From Mycobacteriaceae bacterium (GTDB taxonomy: Bacteria; Actinomycetota; Actinomycetes; Mycobacteriales; Mycobacteriaceae), in contig JAPOKC010000030.1 in assembly GCA_029977845.1 (NCBI GenBank), positions 1-33,288 on the forward strand: DNA of 33,288 bases, given 5' to 3'. Positions 1 to 7,932 of the stretch are shown here, piece by piece. Under the pieces are notes generated by a model. That model did not search any database, was not told the DNA's origin, and saw only the letters and a program-made list of their open reading frames with translations. Position 1 is the stretch's first letter, and each line of letters starts with the position of its first letter. Position numbers and translations under genes: made by a program.

Positions 1-120
1 ACTTACAACAACACAACAAACCCGCAACCACACCAACCACGAACCGTGAAAACACCACACCCCACCACCAAATACACCGGTAACAAAAACCGGCAGGGGC
101 ACACACAAATTTACATAGAG
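1..120 (+). other. 23S-5S rRNA internal spacer
   Basis: This A/C-rich stretch directly precedes 5S rRNA and looks like the mycobacterial 23S-5S spacer. The first few bases may be the very 3' end of 23S rRNA, but this cannot be settled from so short a piece. A small hairpin (CCGGT at 77-81 with ACCGG at 89-93) lies in the middle and could help RNA processing. No open frame of note is present. Confidence 0.7.
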
Positions 121-235
121 TTACGGCGGCCATAGCGGCAGGGAAACGCCCGGACCCATCCCGAACCCGGAAGCTAAGCCTACCAGCGCCGATGATACTA
201 CCCAACAGGGTGGAAAAGTAGGACACCGCCGAACA
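121..235 (+). rRNA. rrf: 5S ribosomal RNA
   Basis: The segment begins TTACGGCGGCCATAGCGGC and ends with the complementary GGACACCGCCGAAC, the terminal helix typical of mycobacterial 5S rRNA. The internal CCGAACCCGGAAGCTAAGCC loop region is also characteristic. The length of about 115 nt is normal. Exact ends are uncertain by one or two bases. It is followed at once by a strong terminator, so it closes an rRNA operon. The following gene order (ogt and onward) matches the surroundings of the M. tuberculosis rRNA operon. Confidence 0.96.
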
Positions 236-243
236 CCATTTAA

Positions 244-282
244 GGAAGGCCCCCCGAGAAATCGGGGGGCCTTCCGCTTTTA
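244..282 (+). terminator. Intrinsic terminator of the rRNA operon
   Basis: A perfect 14-bp stem (244-257 with 262-275) closes a GAAA tetraloop and is followed by GCTTTTT. This is a textbook intrinsic terminator just downstream of 5S rRNA. Confidence 0.95.
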
Positions 283-345
283 AACGCGACTTTCTGCGAA
301 CCCGGTCAATTCCTCATTGAATGCGGCAAATGTGGAGTATGACGA

Positions 346-762
346 ATGGTGATGTCATACGTATTGCCGTTGATCACTGCGCTGGCGACCATCGCGTGCG
401 CTGTTCTACCCGCTGCGCGACGGTTCGTGTGGATCGGGCTGCTGTTCGCCGTCATCAATGTGGCACTGACTCCCTTCACCAGCGGCGAATGGTTCTATCA
501 GCGCACCGAGACACCGGTGTTCGAGCAAGCCGTTGCCCGTGGTGACTTCACCCCCGTCAGCGACCTGATGAATCACCACGATCCGCGCCGGCTTCAGAAG
601 ATGATCGGACTGGCGGTGAGCCTGCTGGTTGCCTTGGCGGCCATGGCTGCCGTGCAGTTTCGTTCAAGCCGAGGCGGGGTCGCTCCGTGGATCTCGTCGA
701 TCGCCACGATCACCGGCGTGGTGGTCGGCGTCGGTGCGCTGATCGCGATCTACGACCTCTGA
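346..762 (+). CDS. Small multi-pass membrane protein, unknown function
   Basis: This encodes 138 residues with four likely membrane segments (about 6-23, 27-44, 85-104 and 113-135). The polar stretch between segments 2 and 3 contains GEWFYQRTETPVF and NHHDPRR. I do not recognise the family with confidence. The ATG at 346 has GGAG about 9 nt upstream; an ATG at 352 is an alternative. It is the first gene after the rRNA terminator, so it needs its own promoter. Its 3' end overlaps the convergent ogt gene by 13 bp. Coding character is supported by the membrane topology and the tight packing against ogt, but function remains open. Confidence 0.72.
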   Translation: MVMSYVLPLITALATIACAVLPAARRFVWIGLLFAVINVALTPFTSGEWFYQRTETPVFEQAVARGDFTPVSDLMNHHDPRRLQKMIGLAVSLLVALAAMAAVQFRSSRGGVAPWISSIATITGVVVGVGALIAIYDL

Positions 763-1244
763 AGGCTGCCGACCTTGGACTCCAGCGACAGCAGCATGCG
801 CTTACGGTCGATTCCGCCGGCATAACCGGTCATCGAACCGGCGGCGCCGACGACCCGATGGCATGGCACGATGATCGAGATCGGATTGCGCCCGTTGGCC
901 AATCCCACCGCCCTCGATGCCGCGGGCGAGCCGATCTGCCCGGCGATCTCTCCGTAGGAACGGGTCTCGCCGTAGGGGATCGTCTGCAATGCCGCCCACA
1001 CCCGGCGCTGGAACTCGGTGCCCGCCAGTTCCAGGTCGACGTCGAACTCCGTCAGGGAACCCGCGAAGTAGGCGTCGAGTTGTTCGGCCACGTCGGCGAA
1101 GGCATCCGGCCCGGCCGGATGCCAGGCTGAGCGGTCCGGCTCGTGGCTCTGATCGGCCATCCGCAGATGCATGAGTGTTGAGCCGTCGCCGGCCAGGGTG
1201 AGCGGCCCGATGGGGCTGTCGATGACGCGATAGTGCACCTGCAT
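750..1244 (-). CDS. ogt: Methylated-DNA--protein-cysteine S-methyltransferase
   Basis: This encodes a 164-residue protein that repairs O6-alkylguanine by transferring the alkyl group to its own cysteine in a suicide reaction. The active-site motif IIVPCHRVVG is present with Cys128, followed by the G-rich loop and YAGG. The upstream helix-turn-helix segment contains RAVG (Arg111, the finger residue) and GRNP. The length agrees with M. tuberculosis Ogt (Rv1316c, 165 residues). In M. tuberculosis ogt is followed by alkA; here no alkA lies beside it. The start ATG at 1244 is divergent from glsA, whose probable start is 51 bp away. Confidence 0.95.
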   Translation of the reverse strand: MQVHYRVIDSPIGPLTLAGDGSTLMHLRMADQSHEPDRSAWHPAGPDAFADVAEQLDAYFAGSLTEFDVDLELAGTEFQRRVWAALQTIPYGETRSYGEIAGQIGSPAASRAVGLANGRNPISIIVPCHRVVGAAGSMTGYAGGIDRKRMLLSLESKVGSLQRS

Positions 1245-1283
1245 ACTTCGACTTTGTCACGCCTGAGGACCAGATGCCAGCAG

Positions 1284-1289
1284 TACGAT
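1284..1289 (+). promoter_or_regulatory. Probable -10 element for leaderless glsA
   Basis: TACGAT fits the mycobacterial TANNNT -10 and its last T is 7 nt before the ATG at 1296. This places the transcription start at or next to the start codon and supports 1296 rather than 1233 as the glsA start. No convincing -35 was seen. Confidence 0.5.
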
Positions 1290-1295
1290 CCGACG

Positions 1296-2585
1296 ATGGC
1301 CCAACTGGTGCAGCGCTATCTCGACGACATCGTCGCCGAGTACCGGGGCGTTGACGACGGGGTGCTGGCCAGCTACATCCCCGAGCTCACGCAGGTGGAT
1401 CCGGCCCGGTTCGGGCTCACCGTGTCGGCCTCCGACGGTTACGTCTATGAATCCGGCGACGCCCGCACCGATTTCACCATCCAGTCGATCTCGAAGCCTT
1501 TCACCTACGCGCTCGCCCTCGACTCGGTCGGGCAGGAGGCGGTCGATGCCAAGATCGGCGTCGAGCCGTCCGGTGATGCGTTCAACGAGATCAGCGTCGA
1601 CGAGACCACCAAGGTTCCCAAGAACGCCATGATCAACGCCGGCGCGATCGCGGCAGTGTCTCTGGTCCCGGGCGCCGGGCCGGATGAGCGCTTCGCGCGC
1701 ATCCGCGATTTCTATTCGGCCTGCGCGGGTCGGAACCTCGAACTGGACGAGGACGTCTACCGCTCGGAGAAGGCCACCGGCAACCGCAACCGCGCGATCG
1801 CCTACATGCTGACCAGCTTCGGGGTGCTCGACGACGACCCCGACGATGTGCTCGACGTGTACTTCCGGCAGTGTTCGCTGCGGGTCACCAGTGTGGACCT
1901 GGCCCGGATGGCGGCGACCCTGGCCGGTGGCGGGGTCAACCCACAGACCGGCAGACGCGTGGCGGACGCGAAAGTCATCCAGCGCACGCTCAGTGTCATG
2001 GTCACCTGCGGTATGTACAACGGCGCCGGGGACTGGGTGAGTGCGGTCGGCATGCCCGCCAAGAGCGGTGTCGGTGGCGGGATTCTGGCCGTGTTGCCCG
2101 GACAGCTCGGCATCGGGGTGTACTCGCCCCTGCTCGATGGTCGGGGAAACAGTGTGCGCGGGGTGCTGGTGTGCCGCGCGCTGTCCGAGAGGCTCGGACT
2201 GCACTTCCTCAACGTCGGCCGGGAGTCCCGCGCCACCATTCGCGCCGTCTACGACGCAGCCGACGGAATCCGGGTCTACGAGATGCACGGGGATCTGATG
2301 TTCGCCGGGGCGGAACGGGTCCTGCGCAACGTCGACCGCGAGAGCCACGAGTTCTCGGTGGGAATCCTCGACGTCACCCGGGTCGACACCATCAACGATG
2401 CGGCACGGGCGCTGCTGGCCAGTATGGGCGCTACGCTGGAGGCTGCCGGCAAACTCGGTCTGATCGTCGATCCCGATGCCGCGGTGATCCGGCCGGGGCG
2501 CGGCTACGAAGGTGTGAGCTTCACCAACCTGGACGATGCGGTGGCCGCTGCGGGAAAATGGCTGGGAGCCAACGGCTTGCGCTAA
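1296..2585 (+). CDS. glsA: Glutaminase with C-terminal STAS domain
   Basis: This encodes 429 residues. Residues about 20-305 form a serine-dependent beta-lactamase-like glutaminase (L-glutamine to glutamate plus ammonia). The catalytic Ser64 and Lys67 sit in QSISKPFT. Other family motifs are NAMINAGAI, GNRNRAIAYML, VTCGMYNGAGDW and PAKSGVGGGI. Residues about 325-425 resemble a STAS domain, as in the long actinobacterial glutaminases. An upstream ATG at 1233 would add 21 residues unlike the family and would overlap ogt; the 1296 ATG is preferred and has a -10-like element 7 nt upstream. The stop overlaps the convergent cyclase stop by 4 bp. In M. tuberculosis this position holds alkA. Confidence 0.93.
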   Translation: MAQLVQRYLDDIVAEYRGVDDGVLASYIPELTQVDPARFGLTVSASDGYVYESGDARTDFTIQSISKPFTYALALDSVGQEAVDAKIGVEPSGDAFNEISVDETTKVPKNAMINAGAIAAVSLVPGAGPDERFARIRDFYSACAGRNLELDEDVYRSEKATGNRNRAIAYMLTSFGVLDDDPDDVLDVYFRQCSLRVTSVDLARMAATLAGGGVNPQTGRRVADAKVIQRTLSVMVTCGMYNGAGDWVSAVGMPAKSGVGGGILAVLPGQLGIGVYSPLLDGRGNSVRGVLVCRALSERLGLHFLNVGRESRATIRAVYDAADGIRVYEMHGDLMFAGAERVLRNVDRESHEFSVGILDVTRVDTINDAARALLASMGATLEAAGKLGLIVDPDAAVIRPGRGYEGVSFTNLDDAVAAAGKWLGANGLR

Positions 2586-4195
2586 CGATCGCTGACCAGG
2601 GTGGCGACCGCGACCCTGTCGTCGTAGCCCCTCAACCGGACCGGGCGGCGGGAGCGCCAGAACCGCTGTTCGTTCTCCGTGGCCGCGTCGACCGTCGCCG
2701 CCGAGGCGAGCACCCGGCTTGATTCGGAGCGGGCCAACTCGCTGAGCCGGGCAGCCTCGTTCACGGGTTCGCCGATCACGGTGTACTCGAACCGCTCCTT
2801 GGCGCCGACGTTGCCGGCCACCACCTGACCGGCGGCCAGGCCGATCCGCGCGGGGCATTCGGGCACTTCGCGCTCGAGTCGCCGGGCGATCGTTCGTGCG
2901 GCGGACAGCGCCGCACTCTCCGGGTTCATTAGCGCCACCGGTGCGCCGAAGATCGCCAGGGTGGCATCACCCTCGAACTTGTTGACCAGCCCGCCGTGGC
3001 GGTCGACCTCCTCGACGATCACCGTGAAGAACCGGTTGAGCAGGCCGACGACCTCCATAGGCGGCTTGCTGGTGACCAGCTTGGTGGATCCCACCACGTC
3101 GATGAACATGGCGACCACGTGCCGTTCCTCACCGCCGAGTTCCGGGCGTTGCATCTCGGCCATCGCAGCGACATCGCGCCCGACATGCCTGCCGAACAGA
3201 TCGCGGACCTGTTCGCGCTCGCGTAACCCGGCCACCATCGAGTTGAATCCGCGCTGCAGCTCACCGAGTTCGGTCCCGTCGAAGACCACAACGCTGGCAT
3301 CGAGGTCGCCGTCTTCCACGCGACGCAGTGCGGCGCGCACCACCCGCACCGGGGTGGAGGTCAGCCAGGCCAGGGTCCACATCAGCAGGAATCCCACCAG
3401 CAGGCTCAGGCTTACGCTGATCACGATCGCGACCTCGAGTTGGGTCTTGGTGAGATTGCCCAGGATCAGCGAGAACATCGCCGCCAGGCCGATCCCCAGC
3501 ATCGGCACTCCGGAGCTCAGCAGCCAGACCACCATGGTCCTGCCCATGATGCCGGGGGCCAGCCGTCGCGGCGGTTGCCCGGCGGCGAGCGCCTCGGCCG
3601 CCACCGGTCGCAAGGCGAACTCGGCCGACAGATAGGACGTGGTGGCCACCACCAGTCCGCAGAAGACCAGCGTCAAGGACAGCCGCGGGATGAACAGCGT
3701 GTCGTGGAGCCCGTACAGCACTGTCAGCAGGACCGCGGCGCCGCCCCATAAGACCATGTGCGACAACGCGATTCGCCACGGTGTCAGCAGGGTGTTGCGC
3801 AGATCCTCCTCAGTCGGCCGACCGCCCTCGATCGCCCAGCGCAGGTCTTTGACCGTCCGGCTGTGCATCCACCAGGTGCCGAACACCGCGGCGATACCGA
3901 TGTAGGCCGGTGTCGCCGCTGCGGGAATCCATGCCGGCACGTCATGGATGACGCTCGGCTCAGGGAAGGCGACCACGTTGAGCAGATAGGCCAGGCCGAT
4001 GCCGATCAGGTTCACGATCAGGATGAACCCGATGAGGATCGTCTGGATCCGGATGTGCCGCCGGGCGGGACTCTCGTTGGCCTTGCCGAGCAGAAGCGAT
4101 CCGTAGACCGGGGTCTTGGCCAGCCTGCCGCTCTGGCGGGTCATCCGTTCCAGGACGCGGCCCAGCCGTTGCGCCACGCTCGGTCGGGAACTCAT
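2582..4195 (-). CDS. Membrane class III adenylate cyclase with HAMP domain
   Basis: This encodes 537 residues, the size of the M. tuberculosis Rv1318c-Rv1320c cyclases found at the same place (three copies there, one here). About six membrane segments lie between residues 52 and 275. A HAMP linker spans about 275-330 and the catalytic domain about 355-535. Metal-binding aspartates are Asp366 (FIDVVGST) and Asp410 (KFEGDA). Lys406 and Thr472 fit the adenine-selecting pair, and Asn479 and Arg483 (VNEAARL) fit the transition-state residues. All catalytic residues are present, so it should make cAMP from ATP. A cAMP phosphodiesterase-like gene lies at 24556. The gene is divergent from nucS. Confidence 0.93.
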   Translation of the reverse strand: MSSRPSVAQRLGRVLERMTRQSGRLAKTPVYGSLLLGKANESPARRHIRIQTILIGFILIVNLIGIGLAYLLNVVAFPEPSVIHDVPAWIPAAATPAYIGIAAVFGTWWMHSRTVKDLRWAIEGGRPTEEDLRNTLLTPWRIALSHMVLWGGAAVLLTVLYGLHDTLFIPRLSLTLVFCGLVVATTSYLSAEFALRPVAAEALAAGQPPRRLAPGIMGRTMVVWLLSSGVPMLGIGLAAMFSLILGNLTKTQLEVAIVISVSLSLLVGFLLMWTLAWLTSTPVRVVRAALRRVEDGDLDASVVVFDGTELGELQRGFNSMVAGLREREQVRDLFGRHVGRDVAAMAEMQRPELGGEERHVVAMFIDVVGSTKLVTSKPPMEVVGLLNRFFTVIVEEVDRHGGLVNKFEGDATLAIFGAPVALMNPESAALSAARTIARRLEREVPECPARIGLAAGQVVAGNVGAKERFEYTVIGEPVNEAARLSELARSESSRVLASAATVDAATENEQRFWRSRRPVRLRGYDDRVAVATLVSDR

Positions 4196-4204
4196 GGTGG
4201 CGCC

Positions 4205-4210
4205 AGCCTA
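4205..4210 (-). promoter_or_regulatory. Probable -10 element for the adenylate cyclase gene
   Basis: On the minus strand TAGGCT lies 10 nt before the ATG at 4195, giving a leader of only about two or three nucleotides. It is back-to-back with the nucS -10 at 4230. Confidence 0.4.
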
Positions 4211-4229
4211 GTTCGACTTCACCGCCCCC

Positions 4230-4235
4230 TAAGCT
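4230..4235 (+). promoter_or_regulatory. Probable -10 element for leaderless nucS
   Basis: TAAGCT matches TANNNT and ends 7 nt before the GTG at 4242, so the transcript would start at the start codon. Confidence 0.55.
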
Positions 4236-4241
4236 GATCCG

Positions 4242-4901
4242 GTGCGACTCGTGATCGCCCAGTGCACCGTGGACTACCTCGGCCGGCTCACCGCCCACCT
4301 GCCCTCGGCCCGTCGGCTGCTGCTGATCAAGGCCGACGGGTCGGTCAGCGTGCACGCCGACGACCGGGCCTACAAGCCGCTGAACTGGATGAGTCCGCCC
4401 TGCTGGCTCACCGAGGAGCCCGGCGTCTGGGTGGTGGAGAACAAGGCCGGCGAGCAGTTGCGGATCACCATCTCCGAGATCGAGCACGACTCCAGCCACG
4501 AGCTGGGCACCGACCCTGGCCTGGTCAAGGATGGTGTGGAGGCGCATCTGCAGAAACTGCTCGCCGAGCACATCGAACTGCTCGGCGAGGGCTACACGTT
4601 GGTGCGCCGGGAGTACATGACGGCGATCGGCCCGGTGGACATCCTCTGCCGCGACGCCGACGGCAACTCGGTGGCCGTGGAGATCAAACGCCGGGGCGAG
4701 ATCGACGGTGTCGAGCAGCTGACCCGGTATCTGGAACTGATGAACCGCGACCCGCTGCTGGCGCCGGTCACCGGGGTGTTCGCCGCCCAGCAGATCAAAC
4801 CGCAGGCCCGCACGTTGGCTGAGGACCGCGGGATCCGCTGCCTGTCGTTGGACTACGACGTGATGCGCGGAATGGACAGCGACGAGTTTCGGCTGTTCTG
4901 A
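4242..4901 (+). CDS. nucS: Mismatch-specific endonuclease NucS/EndoMS
   Basis: This encodes 219 residues (Rv1321 is 226). NucS is the non-canonical mismatch repair nuclease of actinobacteria that lack MutS/MutL; it cleaves both strands at a mismatch. The C-terminal nuclease domain shows the catalytic set Asp133 (GPVDILCR), Glu147 and Lys149 (VEIKRRG). The N-terminal half is the dimer and DNA-binding domain, including NWMSPPCW. The tail ends in EFRLF and may be the clamp-contacting end reported for actinobacterial NucS (inference). Start is a GTG with a leaderless-type promoter. Its TGA overlaps the ATG of the next gene by one base, which suggests coupled translation. Confidence 0.95.
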   Translation: MRLVIAQCTVDYLGRLTAHLPSARRLLLIKADGSVSVHADDRAYKPLNWMSPPCWLTEEPGVWVVENKAGEQLRITISEIEHDSSHELGTDPGLVKDGVEAHLQKLLAEHIELLGEGYTLVRREYMTAIGPVDILCRDADGNSVAVEIKRRGEIDGVEQLTRYLELMNRDPLLAPVTGVFAAQQIKPQARTLAEDRGIRCLSLDYDVMRGMDSDEFRLF

Positions 4902-5134
4902 TGCGCCGCATCGAGACCGGCGCGGACGGGTACGAGTACGAAGTGCTGCCGATCGCGGGGGCGCGATCGCTCAAAACCTATCGCTGCCCCGGGTGTGATC
5001 ATGAAATCCGTTCCGGCACAGGGCACCTAGTGGTGTGGCGAAGCGAAGACGGCGACGGGGAAGACCGTCGGCATTGGCATACGACGTGTTGGAACCACCG
5101 GATGAACCGCAAGCCCACCCGGAAGCGGTCCTAG
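4901..5134 (+). CDS. Small zinc-ribbon-like protein (Rv1322-like position)
   Basis: This encodes 77 residues. CPGCDHEI (about 29-36) and HWHTTCWNH further on supply Cys/His pairs that could bind one zinc ion. The C-terminus is basic (RMNRKPTRKRS). No enzyme motif is visible. The ATG overlaps the nucS stop by one base, so it is almost certainly cotranscribed and coupled with nucS; a role beside NucS is possible but only inferred from position. The stop is 3 bp from the convergent epimerase gene. Confidence 0.82.
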   Translation: MRRIETGADGYEYEVLPIAGARSLKTYRCPGCDHEIRSGTGHLVVWRSEDGDGEDRRHWHTTCWNHRMNRKPTRKRS

Positions 5135-5137
5135 CGA

Positions 5138-5605
5138 CTATTCGCTGGTGTGCTCGACGAGCTCGATCAGGACACCGCCGGCATCCTTGGGGTGGATGAA
5201 GTTGATCCGCGAGTGGTTCGTGCCGCGCCGCGGGCCGTCGTAGACCAGGCGGACACCCTGGTCCGTCAGCTGCTCGCACATCGCATCGAGGTCGCTTACC
5301 CGGTAGGCGATCTGCTGGATTCCGGGGCCGCGCTTGTCGAGGAACTTCGCGATGGTGGACTCGTCGTCCAGGGGCGCCATCAGCTGCAACTGGGCGCAGG
5401 AGTCGCCGCCGCCGGGCACGACCATCATGGCCTCGCGGATGCGCTGATCGGTGTTGATCTCCTCGTGCACCAGGATCATGCCGAGGTGGTCGTGGTACCA
5501 CGTGATGGCGGCGTCGAGATCCGGCACCGCGATGCCGACATGGTCGACCGCGGTGACCAGCGTGCTGGCCAGGATCGGACGGGCGCCGAGGTGCTCAGTG
5601 GTCAT
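5138..5605 (-). CDS. mce: Methylmalonyl-CoA epimerase (VOC family)
   Basis: This encodes 155 residues with two VOC beta-alpha-beta-beta-beta units. It should interconvert (S)- and (R)-methylmalonyl-CoA in propionyl-CoA breakdown. HVGIAVPD near residue 21 gives the first metal His, AQLQLM a Gln, and VLIELVEH the last Glu. At the third ligand position the sequence reads GIQQIAYRV, where many epimerases have His-His. The start at 5605 is chosen because the domain begins right after it and TACCTT lies 7 nt upstream; a longer frame to 5860 would run into fadA4 and adds residues unlike the family. Same position as Rv1322A. It is divergent from the thiolase. Confidence 0.9.
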   Translation of the reverse strand: MTTEHLGARPILASTLVTAVDHVGIAVPDLDAAITWYHDHLGMILVHEEINTDQRIREAMMVVPGGGDSCAQLQLMAPLDDESTIAKFLDKRGPGIQQIAYRVSDLDAMCEQLTDQGVRLVYDGPRRGTNHSRINFIHPKDAGGVLIELVEHTSE

Positions 5606-5611
5606 AACGTA

Positions 5612-5617
5612 AAGGTA
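5612..5617 (-). promoter_or_regulatory. Probable -10 element for leaderless epimerase gene
   Basis: On the minus strand TACCTT ends 7 nt before the ATG at 5605. The start of transcription would coincide with the start codon. It lies in the 82-bp gap between the two divergent acyl-CoA genes. Confidence 0.55.
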
Positions 5618-5687
5618 ACCTGACGGCGGAGATCTTGTTGAGTCGGTCGGCCGGATCAGCCGCCCACCACCCGTTTTGGAGGCAGGA

Positions 5688-6866
5688 ATGACGACGTCCG
5701 TGATCGTTGCTGGGGCCCGAACCCCCATCGGCAAGCTGATGGGCTCGCTGAAGGATTTCTCCGGCACCGACCTGGGCGCCATCGCCATCAAGGGGGCACT
5801 GGAGAAGGCCGGCGTCCCGGCGTCGCTGGTGGAGTACGTGATCATGGGCCAGGTGCTCACCGCCGGGGCCGGTCAGATGCCGGCCCGGCAGTCCGCCGTC
5901 GCCGCCGGGATCGGCTGGGATGTGCCCGCCCTGAGCATCAACAAGATGTGCCTGTCCGGGATCGACTCCATCGCACTTGCCGATCAGCTGATCCGGGCCG
6001 GGGAGTTCGACGTCGTCGTCGCCGGCGGCCAGGAGTCGATGTCGCGGGCTCCGCACCTGCTGATGGACAGCCGGGCGGGCTACAGGTACGGCGATTTCAC
6101 CGTGCGCGACCACATGGCGTACGACGGCCTGCACGACGTGTTCACCGACCAGCCGATGGGAGCGCTCACCGAGCAGCGCAACGACGATGACAAGTTCACC
6201 CGGCTCGAGCAGGACGAATTCGCCGCCGGATCGCATCAGAAGGCCGCCGCGGCCTGGAAGGACGGCGTGTTCGCCGACGAGGTTGTGCCGGTGAAGATTC
6301 CGCAGCGCAAGGGTGACGACCTGGAGTTCACCGAGGACGAGGGTATCCGCGCCAACACCACCGCCGAATCGCTGGCGGGACTGAAGCCCGCATTCCGCAA
6401 AGACGGCACCATCACCGCGGGTTCGGCCTCCCAGATCTCCGACGGCGGCTGCGCTGTCGTGGTGATGAACAAGGCCAAGGCCGAAGCGCTCGGGCTGAGC
6501 TGGCTGTGCGAGATCGGCGCCCACGGCAACGTCGCCGGCCCGGATTCGACCCTGCAGTCCCAGCCGGCCAATGCGATCAAGAAGGCGCTGGGCAGGGAGG
6601 GCATCGCCGCCGACAAGCTCGACGTCATCGAGATCAACGAGGCCTTCGCGGCCGTCGCGCTGGCCTCCACCCGCGAACTCGGCGTCGATCCGGAGAAGGT
6701 CAACCGCAGCGGCGGCGCCATCGCGATGGGCCACCCGATCGGCATGTCCGGCGCCCGGATCACCCTGCACGCCGCACTGGAACTGGCCCGCCGCGGCTCG
6801 GGCTATGCCGCCGCCGCGCTGTGCGGCGCGGGCGGCCAGGGCGACGCGCTGATCCTGCGGCGCTGA
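5688..6866 (+). CDS. fadA4: Acetyl-CoA C-acetyltransferase (thiolase)
   Basis: This encodes 392 residues (Rv1323 FadA4 is 389). It is a thiolase that condenses two acetyl-CoA or cleaves acetoacetyl-CoA. The nucleophile is Cys88 (NKMCLSG). NEAF is at 317-320, His349 lies in [10 protein letters not shown] and the acid/base Cys379 in CGAGGQGDA. The catalytic set is complete. The ATG at 5688 has a strong GGAGGCAGG about 2-10 nt upstream, so it is preferred to the TTG at 5676. It lies divergent from the methylmalonyl-CoA epimerase, as in M. tuberculosis. Confidence 0.95.
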   Translation: MTTSVIVAGARTPIGKLMGSLKDFSGTDLGAIAIKGALEKAGVPASLVEYVIMGQVLTAGAGQMPARQSAVAAGIGWDVPALSINKMCLSGIDSIALADQLIRAGEFDVVVAGGQESMSRAPHLLMDSRAGYRYGDFTVRDHMAYDGLHDVFTDQPMGALTEQRNDDDKFTRLEQDEFAAGSHQKAAAAWKDGVFADEVVPVKIPQRKGDDLEFTEDEGIRANTTAESLAGLKPAFRKDGTITAGSASQISDGGCAVVVMNKAKAEALGLSWLCEIGAHGNVAGPDSTLQSQPANAIKKALGREGIAADKLDVIEINEAFAAVALASTRELGVDPEKVNRSGGAIAMGHPIGMSGARITLHAALELARRGSGYAAAALCGAGGQGDALILRR

Positions 6867-6957
6867 GTCATCCGGAGTTTGCTGGAAGCTCGGGTGGCAC
6901 CCCACCGGGGAGTCCTGTGATGTTCGTCATAACCGATGGCGTGACAGACTTGGCCTC

Positions 6958-7845
6958 GTGACGCGACCCCGCCCCAGAGTCAGCCCCGCGATGACCGGAG
7001 CAGTTGATCTGTCCGGCCTGAAACAGCGCGCGCAACAACCGGGCGGCGGCCCCGCCCCGGCCGGCGGCGTGGTGGTCACCGAGACGAACTTCGAGTCCGA
7101 TGTGCTGGTCCGGTCCACCCAGGTTCCGGTCGTCGTGCTGCTCTGGTCGCCGCGCAGCGACGCCTGCGTGGCCATGGGCGACGCCCTGGCCGGTCTGGCG
7201 GCGGGCGACGGCGGCAAATGGGCGCTGGCCACCATCAACGTCGACGCCGAACCGCGGGTCGCCTCGCTGTTCGGGGTCGACGCCGTGCCGACCGTCATCG
7301 CGCTGGCAGGCGGGCAGCCGGTGACCAGCTTCCAGGGCGTGCAGCCGCCCGAGCAGTTGCGCCGCTGGATCGACGGTCTGCTGGGGGCGACCGCCGGAAA
7401 GCTATCCGGCGCAAAGGATTCCGAGCCGGAGGTCATCGATCCGGCACTGGAGGCGGCGCAGGATCTCGTCGATGCCGGCGACTTCCCGGGTGCCGCTGCG
7501 GCATTTCAGGCCATCCTCGACAAGGACCCCAACCATGTCGAGGCCAAGGGCGCGCTGCGGCAGATCACCTTCCTCGAGCGGGCCAGTATCCAGCCGCCGG
7601 ACACCCTGGAGCGGGCCGAAGCCGATCCCGATGACATCGAGGCCGCGTTCGGCGCCGCCGACGTGCAGATCCTCAGCCAGGACATCCCGGGGGCGTTCGA
7701 CCGGCTGATCGGCCTGGTCAAGCGGACCTCCGGCGATGACCGGACGAAGGTCCGCACCCGGCTGATCGAGCTGTTCGAGCTGTTCGACCCGGCCGATCCC
7801 GATGTGATCGCCGGCCGTCGCAACCTGGCCAACGCGCTGTACTAG
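6958..7845 (+). CDS. CnoX-like thioredoxin/TPR protein (Rv1324-like)
   Basis: This encodes 295 residues. Residues about 40-145 form a thioredoxin fold. The usual CxxC site reads Ser67-Asp-Ala-Cys70, with the first cysteine replaced. The cis-proline segment VDAVPTVIAL is present. Residues about 160-290 are helical TPR-like repeats (for example ALEAAQDLVDAGDFPGAAA). This order and the SxxC site match the E. coli chaperedoxin CnoX/YbbN, which holds unfolding proteins during oxidative stress and cannot act as a simple dithiol reductase. Rv1324 is 304 residues. The start is a GTG at 6958; an ATG at 6991 is an alternative. The N-terminal 30 residues are poorly conserved in type. Confidence 0.88.
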   Translation: MTRPRPRVSPAMTGAVDLSGLKQRAQQPGGGPAPAGGVVVTETNFESDVLVRSTQVPVVVLLWSPRSDACVAMGDALAGLAAGDGGKWALATINVDAEPRVASLFGVDAVPTVIALAGGQPVTSFQGVQPPEQLRRWIDGLLGATAGKLSGAKDSEPEVIDPALEAAQDLVDAGDFPGAAAAFQAILDKDPNHVEAKGALRQITFLERASIQPPDTLERAEADPDDIEAAFGAADVQILSQDIPGAFDRLIGLVKRTSGDDRTKVRTRLIELFELFDPADPDVIAGRRNLANALY

Positions 7846-7862
7846 CCCCTACCGCCCACCCC

Positions 7863-7910
7863 GCGTGAAGCTAACTTCACGCTCGACGCTGACGGTGAAG
7901 ATAGCTTCAC
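7863..7910. repeat. Two tandem palindromes GTGAAG-N4-CTTCAC
   Basis: Copy 1 (core 7865-7880) has 8-bp arms when extended to 7863-7882; copy 2 (7895-7910) has 6-bp arms. The copies are exactly 30 bp apart and share flanking GCTCG. They lie between the convergent ends of the thioredoxin gene and glgB. They may be a bidirectional terminator, a protein-binding site or a member of a dispersed repeat family; the sequence alone does not decide. Confidence 0.8.
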
Positions 7911-7932
7911 GCTCGGCGGGTGGGGATCGGCG

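Noticed and set aside
1233..1295. Upstream ATG for glsA at 1233
   Set aside because: It overlaps the ogt start, adds residues unlike the family and disregards the TACGAT element spaced for a start at 1296.
1257..2858. Minus-strand frame of 533 codons opposite glsA
   Set aside because: It is an Arg/Gly/His-rich shadow of the glutaminase gene with no recognisable domain and crosses into the cyclase.
5606..5860. Longer N-terminus for the methylmalonyl-CoA epimerase
   Set aside because: It would cover the divergent promoter region and the start of the thiolase gene, and the added residues have no VOC features.
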